Part shown: in pieces, positions 26,393 through 33,976 of the stretch
Position numbering within the stretch: position 1 is the stretch's first letter
Layout of the letters: the number at the start of each line of letters is the position of its first letter
NCBI RefSeq assembly: GCF_010671565.1
Contig: NZ_JAABOQ010000001.1
Span: 558,001 to 622,000 of the forward strand
From: Spongiivirga citrea
Lineage (GTDB): Bacteria > Bacteroidota > Bacteroidia > Flavobacteriales > Flavobacteriaceae
Length of the DNA: 64,000 bases
Direction of reading: 5' to 3'
Translations under genes and position numbers: made by a program
Notes under the pieces: model-generated
Told to the model about the DNA's origin: nothing
What the model saw: only the letters and a program-made list of their open reading frames with translations
Database searches by the model: none

Positions 26393-26950
26393 TTAATGAG
26401 GTATTTCTTTTTCTTTTTTAGCCAGAGAAAAGTTAATTAGGGCTCCTACGGAAATAAAATGATCATCTAATTCACTGACCACATATTTGTATTCTCCAAA
26501 AAAGAGAATTCTCCCAGAGGCATAATGCATACCCGCTCCAATATTTAATCCAAACGCGTTCTCGGTATGTTTTTCCTCTGTTTCATTAAGATCTTTGGTT
26601 TCTGTCTCAGTAGTATAGTTGAATCCCCCTAAGGGATAAACCCCTAATCCTTTTTTTAAATCTAGAATGTAATGAAGATTGGCATTTGCCTCAAATAAAG
26701 ATAGTTCACCCTCTTCTGTATCTTTTTTAAAAAAAGAAACTTCCGGTCCAAAACAATAATGATGATCTGCCGCATAATACAACCTTGCATTTATTCCAGT
26801 TACTTCAAGCTTAGTGGAATATGTAGCCGCAAGTCCAGGCATAATTGTTGGCGGCTCTACTTGTGCCTTTACATGATAGCTTGTTAAAATCCAGAAAAAC
26901 GCACAAAAGGTTTTGAAATTAGAAGCAATCCAAACTATCTTTTTTTCCAT
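26393..26950 (-). CDS. Outer-membrane beta-barrel-like protein in the Rieske cluster
   Basis: This 185-aa protein has a signal-like start (FKTFCAFFWILTSYHVKAQ, cleavage after KAQ). Alternating amphipathic strands typical of a small 8-strand barrel follow: LNIGAGMHYASGRILFFGEYKYVVS and FISVGALINFSL near the end. A family (OmpW- or porin-like) cannot be fixed. It sits between the unknown 248-aa gene and the Rieske-ThDP gene, so an envelope step may belong to the same pathway. Confidence 0.65.
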   Translation of the reverse strand: MEKKIVWIASNFKTFCAFFWILTSYHVKAQVEPPTIMPGLAATYSTKLEVTGINARLYYAADHHYCFGPEVSFFKKDTEEGELSLFEANANLHYILDLKKGLGVYPLGGFNYTTETETKDLNETEEKHTENAFGLNIGAGMHYASGRILFFGEYKYVVSELDDHFISVGALINFSLAKKEKEIPH

Positions 26951-27029
26951 CAGTGTTGCTTTAAAAGTTTAGAAACCAGTTTCTCTATGTTTAACCCTTG
27001 GGTAATAATATCAACAACTATTTCAAACA

Positions 27030-27776
27030 TTATGCTATTGTATTTAGATAACTATTAATAGCCGTTTGAGAGAAATCAATTGCTGTCTCGTTATCAAGCC
27101 CATTTAAAGAAATAGCAAAACCTTGCCATTCATTAGTGTAATAATTACCGTGTTTTAAATCGTCAACGGACTTCAAGATTACAGGATCATGCCCATCATA
27201 ACCACTTATATAAAAATAGAAGTCGTTAATGAACGAATCAGGAATAGCCATACCAATGCCTATGGATAAGTTATCATTAACTATAACAAAAGCTCCTGTA
27301 TCAAAATGATGAGGCCATATTCTAATTGCACTATCGAATTCGTTAAATTTCAAAATACTGCTAATAACATCTTGCGCTAAATCTCTTTGTTTAATTAATG
27401 TATTTAGATCTTCCCTATTTGTTAATTCATAATTACTCTCATCTGTAACCTCATTATATGGAAGTTCATAGTGCAACTCATATTTATATGGTTTTTGTAT
27501 GTCTTTACTAATGCTTGTTTGAGAGATCCAATCTGTAATCTCCTTATGAGTTGATTGATTTAAACTAAATGATTCTTTGCTCCCATTTTGTTGCATCCAT
27601 TCTAAAGAGAAGTTCTGATAGTTTAGACCTAGTTTATCTCCATTTGAAAATTCATGTGTTTCAAGAATATGGTCGTTCCAACCTAAATTAGTATGGCTGT
27701 CGTCCTCTTTTTTAACAATAAAACTGATGGCTGCAGTTGCGAGATACTGCGCGGCTAAGTGCATTGTAGTTTTCAT
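27030..27776 (-). CDS. Conserved hypothetical protein of the Rieske cluster
   Basis: This 248-aa, apparently soluble and acidic protein has no signal peptide strong enough to call. It contains IRIWPHHFDTGAFVIV near residue 152, with His-His-x-Asp that could bind metal. Further on come IGIGMAIPDSFINDFYFYISGY and an HGNYYTNEWQGFAISL stretch. I recall PHHFD motifs in uncharacterised proteins but cannot name the family. It begins three bases after the Rieske-GOGAT gene and so is its direct operon partner. Confidence 0.65.
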   Translation of the reverse strand: MKTTMHLAAQYLATAAISFIVKKEDDSHTNLGWNDHILETHEFSNGDKLGLNYQNFSLEWMQQNGSKESFSLNQSTHKEITDWISQTSISKDIQKPYKYELHYELPYNEVTDESNYELTNREDLNTLIKQRDLAQDVISSILKFNEFDSAIRIWPHHFDTGAFVIVNDNLSIGIGMAIPDSFINDFYFYISGYDGHDPVILKSVDDLKHGNYYTNEWQGFAISLNGLDNETAIDFSQTAINSYLNTIA

Positions 27777-27779
27777 AGT

Positions 27780-29396
27780 TTAAAGTGTTACGCCAGCATA
27801 GCTAATTCCAGTTAATTTGTGCATATCTAGGTCAAAAGTTGATAGGTCATTGTGATTAAATTTTGCAACATCATCATAGCCGCAAGAGCGAGCCACTACC
27901 TTAATTAAATCGTTTGTCGCTTCAAAATAGTTGTGCAATTGTTTCGCAGATGAATCTATTATTAATCGGCTTCTTAAGGACTCCTTTTGAGTAGCAATGC
28001 CAACGGGACAATTATTACTACCACAGGCGCGCATACCCAAACATCCAATAGCCTGTAAAGCTGAGTTTGAAACGGCAATTGCATCTGCCCCCAGCATCAT
28101 GGCTTTTGCAAAATCTTCAGCTACTCTAAGACCACCAGTAATTACTAAACTAACATTGGTGGCCCCTACACTATCCATATATTTTCTGGCTCTTGCCAAT
28201 GCTGGAATAGTAGGTACATTTATATGGTCGCGCAAAATGGTTGGCGCAGAACCAGTGCCGCCTCCACGACCATCGAGAATGATATAATCAACACCACAAT
28301 CTAAAGCGAATTGAATATCCTTTTCGATATGGCTTGCAGCAATTTTAAACCCGATAGGAATTCCGTCAGTACGTTCACGAACTTTAGCACTAAAATCTTT
28401 AAAATCCTTTACAGAATGAAAATTAGGGTTTGCTGCTGGAGAAATGGCTGTTTCTCCTTCTTTTAGCCCTCTTACTTCGGCAATTTCTTTACTTACTTTA
28501 TTTCCTGGTAAGTGACCCCCAGTTCCTGTTTTTGCACCTTGACCACCTTTAAAGTGAAAGGCTTGTACATTATCTAATTTATCCCATGAAAACCCGAATT
28601 GGGCTGATGCTAATTCATAAAAATATTTTGAATTATTAGATTGTTCTTCTGGCAACATACCACCTTCACCTGAGCAGATTCCTGTTCCAGCCATTTCCGC
28701 ACCTTTACTTAATGCTATTTTTGCCTCACGGGATAAAGCGCCAAAACTCATATCACTTACAAAAAGAGGAATATCTAATTCCAAAGGCTTTTTTGCATTT
28801 GGACCAATAACGACTTTGGTAGCCACATCTTCATGGTCTAATAAAGGCCTTGTTGCTAATTGGGCTGGAAGAAATTGAATGTCATTCCACTTTGGTAATA
28901 TATTTCTATCAACTCCCATGGAAGCTGAAAAACCATGATGACCAATATTCTTTAATCCATTTTGAGCGAGCTCTTTGATATATGATGTATAAGGTTCCGT
29001 ATCTTCTGGATGCGTATCTGCATATGCTCCTAAGTATTCATCACGGTTAAAAGGCTGTGGGTGATCAACCTCAAAGGCTACAATCTCATTTTCATCGACT
29101 AAAAGCGAATCGCCCTCTATATATTCTTGAAATTTATGAAGTACCTCTTTATTATTATATTCTGAAACTCCAGTATCAACTCGGTAATCCCAACCGTGAA
29201 CACCACAAATAAGATTGTGCCCATCAACATAGCCGTCAGACATTAATGCACCACGATGTAAACATCTACCATAAAGAACCGAAATTCCCATTTCATGCTT
29301 TGTTATAACGAGATCTGTATTTTTAACTAAGGCGTGTGAAGGTTGGTTTTGTTTTAATTCAGAAATTTTAGCAATTTTAATTTTGTTGACTTTCAT
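27780..29396 (-). CDS. Rieske - glutamate-synthase-like FMN protein fusion
   Basis: This is a 538-aa protein. Residues about 1-105 are a Rieske domain with Cys45-x-His47 (CLHRGALMSDG) and Cys64-x2-His67 (CGVHGWDY). From about 150 it is the GltB2/GltS FMN-binding barrel: SDMSFGALSREAKIAL, GEGGMLPEEQ, QGAKTGTGGHLPG and LDGRGGGTGSAP. The [3Fe-4S] cysteines are in CLGMRACGSNNCPVG (C-x5-C-x4-C). There is no glutaminase domain, so it resembles the stand-alone 'glutamate synthase-related' enzymes whose reactions vary. The Rieske cluster would supply or remove electrons from the FMN/[3Fe-4S] pair. It is the first gene of the minus-strand run, with 332 gene-free bases upstream. Confidence 0.88.
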   Translation of the reverse strand: MKVNKIKIAKISELKQNQPSHALVKNTDLVITKHEMGISVLYGRCLHRGALMSDGYVDGHNLICGVHGWDYRVDTGVSEYNNKEVLHKFQEYIEGDSLLVDENEIVAFEVDHPQPFNRDEYLGAYADTHPEDTEPYTSYIKELAQNGLKNIGHHGFSASMGVDRNILPKWNDIQFLPAQLATRPLLDHEDVATKVVIGPNAKKPLELDIPLFVSDMSFGALSREAKIALSKGAEMAGTGICSGEGGMLPEEQSNNSKYFYELASAQFGFSWDKLDNVQAFHFKGGQGAKTGTGGHLPGNKVSKEIAEVRGLKEGETAISPAANPNFHSVKDFKDFSAKVRERTDGIPIGFKIAASHIEKDIQFALDCGVDYIILDGRGGGTGSAPTILRDHINVPTIPALARARKYMDSVGATNVSLVITGGLRVAEDFAKAMMLGADAIAVSNSALQAIGCLGMRACGSNNCPVGIATQKESLRSRLIIDSSAKQLHNYFEATNDLIKVVARSCGYDDVAKFNHNDLSTFDLDMHKLTGISYAGVTL

Positions 29397-29728
29397 TTAA
29401 ATGATTGTTTAGTGTATGACTATTTTAGGGTCGAGAGGCTTCGAAATTGTAAAGTTCAAAGAGCTAGGGTCTCAGGAAATGTCATTAGCACAATCTTTTT
29501 TTTTAACACTTTTATTTTTCTCATACCAAATTAATTTAAACGCTATAAAAAAATTCACGTCTATAGGTGAAATTCCTGAAATACGCTAAGGAAAGTGTTA
29601 AGTTATTGAATTTTACTGTAAAATATTGTACAACAGTCCTAAAGCAACTTTTATTTAATGAGCTATTAGTTTTATAATACTTGTTATTGTATATATTCTG
29701 TAAGTATATTCGAACACCTCATTAGTAT
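29397..29728. promoter_or_regulatory. Divergent control region of the Rieske cluster
   Basis: These 332 bases separate the Rieske-GOGAT gene from the divergent methyltransferase gene and hold no ORF that I can support. A 13-base palindrome, TTTTACTGTAAAA, lies at 29611-29623 followed by TATTGTACAAC. A near-identical palindrome is found upstream of susC at 52999-53011. It is a candidate regulator site. No riboswitch consensus was recognised; in particular no TPP box is seen despite the ThDP enzyme in the cluster. Confidence 0.35.
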
Positions 29729-30424
29729 ATGCAAATAGACTGTTTTATGAAAAAGAAAGAAAATAGCCCTTCCAAAACAAAAATGCCATGGCCAACTGCA
29801 GATGCAATGAAGCAGATCTACGAAATGAAACTTTGGGGTGGTAATAACACTCCTTTTTATTCAGGTGATGGGTCGCATGATACAGCTATTGTCAATCCGT
29901 ATATAGCTGTAGTGATTTCTTTTTTAAAATCATTTCAAAGTCCTCTAGTGGTTTGTGATTTGGGTTGTGGCGATTTTAATATTGGAAAACAACTTATCGA
30001 GCACACCAAAAAATATATTGCCATCGATATTGTGCCCGACTTAATAGGTCATAATAAGCAACAATTTCAAAACGAAAATTTAGAATTTAAGTGTTTAGAT
30101 ATCGCAAAAGACGATTTACCCAAAGGAGATTGTGCGATCATACGACAAGTATTACAACATCTATCTAATGTTGAAGTTCAAGGTGTTCTAGATAAACTAA
30201 CTGCGTATAAATATGTCATATTAACAGAGCATATCCCAACTGGAAAGTTTACTCCAAATAAAGATATCATTTCAGGCCAAGGCATTCGCCTAAAAAAGCA
30301 GAGTGGACTAGATATTTTGGCTGCTCCATTAAGATTTAAGGTGAAAAGTGAAAAGGAATTACAATCTTATTATTTAGAGGACGGGAAGGGTTTGATTAGG
30401 ACCTTACTTTATGAAGTTCTGTGA
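29729..30424 (+). CDS. Class I SAM-dependent methyltransferase
   Basis: This protein has 231 aa from ATG 29729, or about 225 from ATG 29747 (MKKKENSPSK), which may be the true start. The SAM-binding motif is VVCDLGCGDFNIGKQL near residue 74, followed by the acidic YIAIDIVPDLI strand. A later post-motif is GDCAIIRQVLQHLSN. The C-terminal half is shorter than usual and lacks a specificity signature that I can name. It is soluble and cytoplasmic, a stand-alone gene divergent from the Rieske cluster. Confidence 0.8.
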   Translation: MQIDCFMKKKENSPSKTKMPWPTADAMKQIYEMKLWGGNNTPFYSGDGSHDTAIVNPYIAVVISFLKSFQSPLVVCDLGCGDFNIGKQLIEHTKKYIAIDIVPDLIGHNKQQFQNENLEFKCLDIAKDDLPKGDCAIIRQVLQHLSNVEVQGVLDKLTAYKYVILTEHIPTGKFTPNKDIISGQGIRLKKQSGLDILAAPLRFKVKSEKELQSYYLEDGKGLIRTLLYEVL

Positions 30425-30429
30425 GATAA

Positions 30430-31029
30430 TTATCTTGACGGCTCAACTTCTTTCCATTCCACTTTCAACGTCTCTGGATTGTATGTTCCATGAACAATGA
30501 GGTTTGAACGTCTCGAGTGTTTCCATTCTACTTTTTCCGTGTTCGGATTGTACACTCCATAAACGGTATAATGCGCATGATTGGGCTCATTCCATTGTAC
30601 TTTTTTGAGATGAGGATTATATACCCCATGCACCTTACGATGACCATGCCTTGAATGTTTCCATTCTACCTTTTTCTCGCTTGGATTATAAACTCCGAAA
30701 ACGGTATAATATTCATGCTTCGAATTTTCCCATTCTACTTCTTTCAAATCTGGGTTATATACGCCGTGAATAGTATAATTTTCATGCCTAGCTTTTTGCT
30801 CTTCTACTTTATTCGTATTTGGATTATACACCGAAAAAGTCATGGTAAATGTAGGCTCCTCTTCTTCTTCTTCAAATAGATAACTTAGTGCTATATTTTG
30901 AGGACATGAATAATCAACAAACAAAATATCCTCACCCAATAAATGATTTATCAAAACGGGATTTTGAGAGCGTAATTGGTTTACTGAAAAAAGTATAAAA
31001 AAAAGGAAGATGGAATGTCTGGTATTCAT
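30430..31029 (-). CDS. Secreted tandem-repeat protein (23-residue YNP repeats)
   Basis: This 199-aa protein has a signal peptide (RHSIFLFFILFSVNQLRSQ). A short region ending in a run of six Glu follows. From residue 67 there are six repeats of exactly 23 residues with consensus VYNPxxxKVEWKxSRHxxYTVHG; the last is truncated at 18. Conserved are Tyr-Asn-Pro, Val-Glu-Trp and a His. The pattern suggests a beta-hairpin repeat stack or filament outside the cell. I know no named family for it. The coding repeats are 69 bases long with many silent differences, so the array is old and under selection. Confidence 0.75.
   Translation of the reverse strand: MNTRHSIFLFFILFSVNQLRSQNPVLINHLLGEDILFVDYSCPQNIALSYLFEEEEEEPTFTMTFSVYNPNTNKVEEQKARHENYTIHGVYNPDLKEVEWENSKHEYYTVFGVYNPSEKKVEWKHSRHGHRKVHGVYNPHLKKVQWNEPNHAHYTVYGVYNPNTEKVEWKHSRRSNLIVHGTYNPETLKVEWKEVEPSR
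30433..30831 (-). repeat. 69-bp coding tandem repeat array (about six units)
   Basis: The repeats encode the YNP units of the preceding feature. Unit length is constant at 69 bases. On the plus strand each unit carries a GGATT(A/G)TA word (complement of the YNP codons) and a TTCCATTCTACTT word (complement of KVEWK). Confidence 0.85.
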
Positions 31030-31200
31030 AACACAAATATTTATTGTACTATAGAAATATCAATAATAATGCCAGGCACATGATTAATTTGAAGTTGCAA
31101 ACTTCGGAGAGCTGGAGATAAAGGTGCTATTGTAACTACTCTTTATGAAGTATGATAAACAGGTTTTTAGCTGAATTATTTACTAGTTTTACTTCCAACT

Positions 31201-32007
31201 TCAAATATTGGAATCAATATAGATATTCCAATTTCCGTCTAATTCTTTTTTCCAGATAAGAATGTATTTCCCATTATAACTTCCGCTACATTGGCCTATT
31301 TCAAAGACGAAATTTGCATTTAGCACTTCCAATTTCATTGGTTCAAGGCTTAGGTTATAATTACTATTATTCATGTAATCATATTCCTTAACCAAATCGT
31401 CCCACCCTTTTACTATTGGTTTATGATTGAAATAAATAGTATTAGCACTATAGAGCTGTTTGACAAGGTTCTCGGCATTATTCGCATTACAAAGTTCCAT
31501 CCATAAATTTCTTCTATCGTTTATCTGGTTTAAATCCACCTTTTTTGTTTCTGGAGTATTTCGTTCGGTAAACTCAAATTCCCGTATAACCTTTCTGTTT
31601 TCTAATCTCCAAATTACAAGCTGGATATTTTCATTTAAATCCTCGGTTTTATATTTGATTAATTCATAATTGATGTGTCTGTCTTTATTAGCTTCTACAC
31701 TAAATAATGATTCAATTGAGGTAATACCGTTTTTACTAATTCCATAAGAAGTAGCTATCTTTGACGAACTTTCAATTATACTATCCGCAGAAATCACCTT
31801 CATAGCATCAGGTGCATACATCTTTTCCAAAGCGTTAACATTATTACTATTTATTGCATCGACCCAATCACTGATATAATCAGCAACTTTTTCGGATTCA
31901 ACAATCTTCGTTTTGGATTCGGTTTTGCTTTCTTCTTCATTAGTATGCTGTTTACATCCTATACTAAGTAAAGCAACAAAGGAAAGTATTATGGTATGTA
32001 ATTTCAT
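31201..32007 (-). CDS. Lipoprotein with duplicated SnoaL/NTF2-like domain
   Basis: This 268-aa protein has the lipobox ALLSIGC at Cys18 followed by a Glu/Lys-rich linker. Two copies of an NTF2-like pattern follow. The first (residues about 42-150) includes VADYISDWVDAINSNNVNALEKMYAPDA; the second (about 165-268) includes DRRNLWMELCNANNAENLVKQLYSA. Each shows the helix 'W..A.N..N...L..LYA' typical of SnoaL-like proteins. It is anchored in the envelope; no catalytic residues can be assigned. It appears monocistronic. Confidence 0.7.
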   Translation of the reverse strand: MKLHTIILSFVALLSIGCKQHTNEEESKTESKTKIVESEKVADYISDWVDAINSNNVNALEKMYAPDAMKVISADSIIESSSKIATSYGISKNGITSIESLFSVEANKDRHINYELIKYKTEDLNENIQLVIWRLENRKVIREFEFTERNTPETKKVDLNQINDRRNLWMELCNANNAENLVKQLYSANTIYFNHKPIVKGWDDLVKEYDYMNNSNYNLSLEPMKLEVLNANFVFEIGQCSGSYNGKYILIWKKELDGNWNIYIDSNI

Positions 32008-32082
32008 ATTCTTGTTGTGTTGAAATCAATGGTCCTGTTATCAGTCGTTATACCTTAGCGTTGAATAATAACCATTACTTCC

Positions 32083-32583
32083 CTACTCATCCACTAACTC
32101 CAATTGTTTATGGTAGTTTTCAATTCTGGAATTGGCATTACTGTCTACCAACAAAATAGCTACCATCATCGCAATGGTTGTGATGCTTATTGCTCGCCAA
32201 AGCGGTTTGTCAAAAACAACAATTAATAAGGCAGCAACTATTATAATCATCGGTATAACTTTGAAAACGATGATCCTATATTCCCCCATTGATTTTTCTG
32301 TGCGTATTATTTCCGATTGTACAAACTCTGTGGGGTTGGTATTGTAAGCTTCAGCGAAACTTGTGACACGTGATTTATTAGTAAAAAATATACCAAGACC
32401 CACAGCTAAAAGTAAAACTCCGGCCACTAATGTTGGAATGATATAGGCTTTAGCGGTTCCCGTTTTTCCGAGTTGCCAAAATCCTATACTCGCGGTTAGG
32501 AATAAGATTGCGAAAAGAATGAAGAATCTTGATGAAAAAACTTCAGCTTTGGCCCATTCAATTGCTATTTTTAATATATCCAT
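32083..32583 (-). CDS. Four-span integral membrane protein
   Basis: This 166-aa protein has four hydrophobic spans near residues 17-35 (FFILFAILFLTASIGFWQLG), 47-67 (YIIPTLVAGVLLLAVGLGIFF), 105-122 (VFKVIPMIIIVAALLIVVF) and 129-146 (AISITTIAMMVAILLV). A short soluble stretch lies between spans two and three. It is not recognised as a named family. It is a single gene bounded by gene-poor stretches of about 75 and 200 bases. Confidence 0.65.
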   Translation of the reverse strand: MDILKIAIEWAKAEVFSSRFFILFAILFLTASIGFWQLGKTGTAKAYIIPTLVAGVLLLAVGLGIFFTNKSRVTSFAEAYNTNPTEFVQSEIIRTEKSMGEYRIIVFKVIPMIIIVAALLIVVFDKPLWRAISITTIAMMVAILLVDSNANSRIENYHKQLELVDE

Positions 32584-32667
32584 GATGCTAATTTCTATTT
32601 ATAACATTGTATAGTGTATTGTAGTTTCTAATTTCACATTCGCGTTTTTTTAATGAGGTCTTGGTTT

Positions 32668-32765
32668 CATTGCAAAATCATCCATTAGAACATTCTGAGA
32701 TAACCAAGCCTTCACTGCAAGATAAGAATTTCGGGTAGGAAATTCAGGCGCTGTTAGTTATAGCC
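32668..32765. repeat. Intergenic repeat, copy A (related to 34670-34775)
   Basis: TTCATTGCAAAATCATCC and the next 16 bases match the segment at 34672-34705, differing in about seven of 34 positions, all transitions. Copy A then carries some 36 extra bases before the shared TAGGAAATTC. It lies in the ~200-bp gap upstream of the 166-aa membrane protein and holds no ORF. Confidence 0.45.
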
Positions 32766-32783
32766 TTTATGCAATGGTTTTTT

Positions 32784-33212
32784 TTACTTTTTTCTAGTAA
32801 TTAACATATCTAATTCCAAGTATTTATTCTTCATTATACTCAATCCAAATGCACCGGCTGAGGCTGCGAAGACAGAATAATCAAAAGCCCCTTTTATTCC
32901 CGAAGAAAACGTAATTGCTAAGGCAAAGATTATCATAAGATAACCACTCAATTTTGCCGTCAATTCGGTTTTCAATCCTATAATCAAACAAATTCCGAAT
33001 AATACTTCAGCGATGGTCACCATAACCCCAACAGTTGGAATTAATATTTCCGGAATTATTGCATTAATTGATTTGGTATATCCCAGAAAATTCTCCCAAT
33101 TCCCCCAAGCCGATATTTCCGCAGGCCATAATCCCAATCTATCGGCAACAGCGGATAAAAACCCAACTCCAATTGTAATTCTTAAAAATAATTTGATGAC
33201 TCTTGAATTCAT
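32784..33212 (-). CDS. DoxX family membrane protein
   Basis: About 142 aa from ATG 33210-33212 (MNSRVIKLFLRITIGVGFLSAVADRLGLW); the frame extends a little further upstream without a better start. It has four spans, and the DoxX signature appears as the first-span R-x-x-x-G-x-x-F-x-x-x-x-x-D pattern plus EVLFGICLIIGLKTELTAKLSG in the third. DoxX proteins are small inner-membrane proteins, some quinone- or thiosulfate-linked, others tied to oxidative stress. It lies downstream of, and on the same strand as, a Crp/Fnr gene, with an Fnr-like palindrome between them. Confidence 0.82.
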   Translation of the reverse strand: MNSRVIKLFLRITIGVGFLSAVADRLGLWPAEISAWGNWENFLGYTKSINAIIPEILIPTVGVMVTIAEVLFGICLIIGLKTELTAKLSGYLMIIFALAITFSSGIKGAFDYSVFAASAGAFGLSIMKNKYLELDMLITRKK

Positions 33213-33233
33213 TTGTACAAACTTTAATTTGCA

Positions 33234-33241
33234 CAAAACTA
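33234..33241 (-). promoter_or_regulatory. Bacteroidota -7 promoter box for doxX
   Basis: On the minus strand the sequence is TAGTTTTG, matching the TAnnTTTG consensus of Bacteroidota primary promoters. It is about 22 bases before the DoxX start codon. No good TTG -33 element is seen at standard spacing; the Fnr-like palindrome occupies roughly that place. Confidence 0.45.
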
Positions 33242-33260
33242 AGTGCTATAAAGTCTATAC

Positions 33261-33280
33261 TTTTTGACAATTGTCAAAAA
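33261..33280. promoter_or_regulatory. Perfect palindrome, candidate Crp/Fnr-family operator
   Basis: TTTTTGAC-AATT-GTCAAAAA is a perfect 20-base inverted repeat. Its core TTGAC-N4-GTCAA has the architecture of the Fnr box (TTGAT-N4-ATCAA). It lies between the end of a Crp/Fnr regulator gene and the start of doxX. Its centre is about 40 bases upstream of the transcription start expected from the -7 box, the position of class II activator sites. Confidence 0.6.
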
Positions 33281-33288
33281 ATGAAAAA

Positions 33289-33840
33289 TTAGGGATGCTT
33301 TCTTATTCGACTTAAGGTCTCTTGTGTTATACCGAGATAGGAAGCAATATGACCCAAATTAACCCTATTTATAAGATGAGGCCTTTTCTTGATCAAATTG
33401 TCATATCGCTCTTTAGCTGAGTAAAATAAAAACTCTTCAATTCTATCAGCTCCTTCAGCATATAACTGTTCTAAAATTAACCTCATATATTTTTCGTGCT
33501 CAGGGTGTTTTTCCATAAGGGATTGAAGCGCTTTGTAAGAGATTGTAAGAATTTCACTGTCTTCTAACAATTCAACATTATACCGACTTTTTTTTAAGCT
33601 TATTACGCTGTCGATAGCCGTTATAAGCTCTCCTTCTGAAGCAATATGGACTGTAATATCTTTACCTTCTTTGTAAAAAAAAGTCCTAGCTATTCCTTTT
33701 TGCACTAGGTATATATGGTTGCAAATAGTACCCTGTTTATGTAGTAAATGATTTTTAGAAAATGTTTGTTTTTCTAGCAGACTTAGAATTTCAGAAGCTA
33801 GATCTAACGGTACTATTCCGCTTAAATTATTGAAATTCAT
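33289..33840 (-). CDS. Crp/Fnr family transcriptional regulator
   Basis: This 183-aa protein has an N-terminal cyclic-nucleotide-binding-like beta-roll: FSKNHLLHKQGTICNHIYLVQKGIARTFFY, residues about 32-62. A dimerisation helix follows, then a C-terminal helix-turn-helix (NLGHIASYLGITQETLSRIRKH) ending almost at the stop. It has no Cys cluster of the classical Fnr type, so its signal is not oxygen through [4Fe-4S]. The length is slightly short, as in many Bacteroidota Crp-like regulators. It very likely acts on the adjacent palindrome and doxX. Confidence 0.9.
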   Translation of the reverse strand: MNFNNLSGIVPLDLASEILSLLEKQTFSKNHLLHKQGTICNHIYLVQKGIARTFFYKEGKDITVHIASEGELITAIDSVISLKKSRYNVELLEDSEILTISYKALQSLMEKHPEHEKYMRLILEQLYAEGADRIEEFLFYSAKERYDNLIKKRPHLINRVNLGHIASYLGITQETLSRIRKHP

Positions 33841-33976
33841 GAGTTCTAAGATCTAATAATTTTGGATTTAAGAATTAATTTTTTTGCTTGTTCACAACGG
33901 ACTTGTATATGAAACGTAGCGCGAACAAAGACGTTAATTCTTCGGATTAAACATAGTCCAATTTTATATTTTGTTA

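Noticed and set aside
29397-29728. A TPP riboswitch in front of the Rieske/ThDP operon
   Set aside because: No CUGAGA or conserved THI-box core could be found on either strand of the region.
30433-30831. Regularly spaced 69-bp repeats that could be mistaken for a CRISPR array
   Set aside because: The units are contiguous, in frame and encode a conserved 23-residue protein repeat inside an intact ORF; there are no spacers and no cas genes.
33261-33280. The palindrome before doxX as a terminator of the Crp/Fnr gene
   Set aside because: The minus-strand continuation is AGTATAGAC, not a T-run, and the symmetry is operator-like with a TTGAC-N4-GTCAA core.
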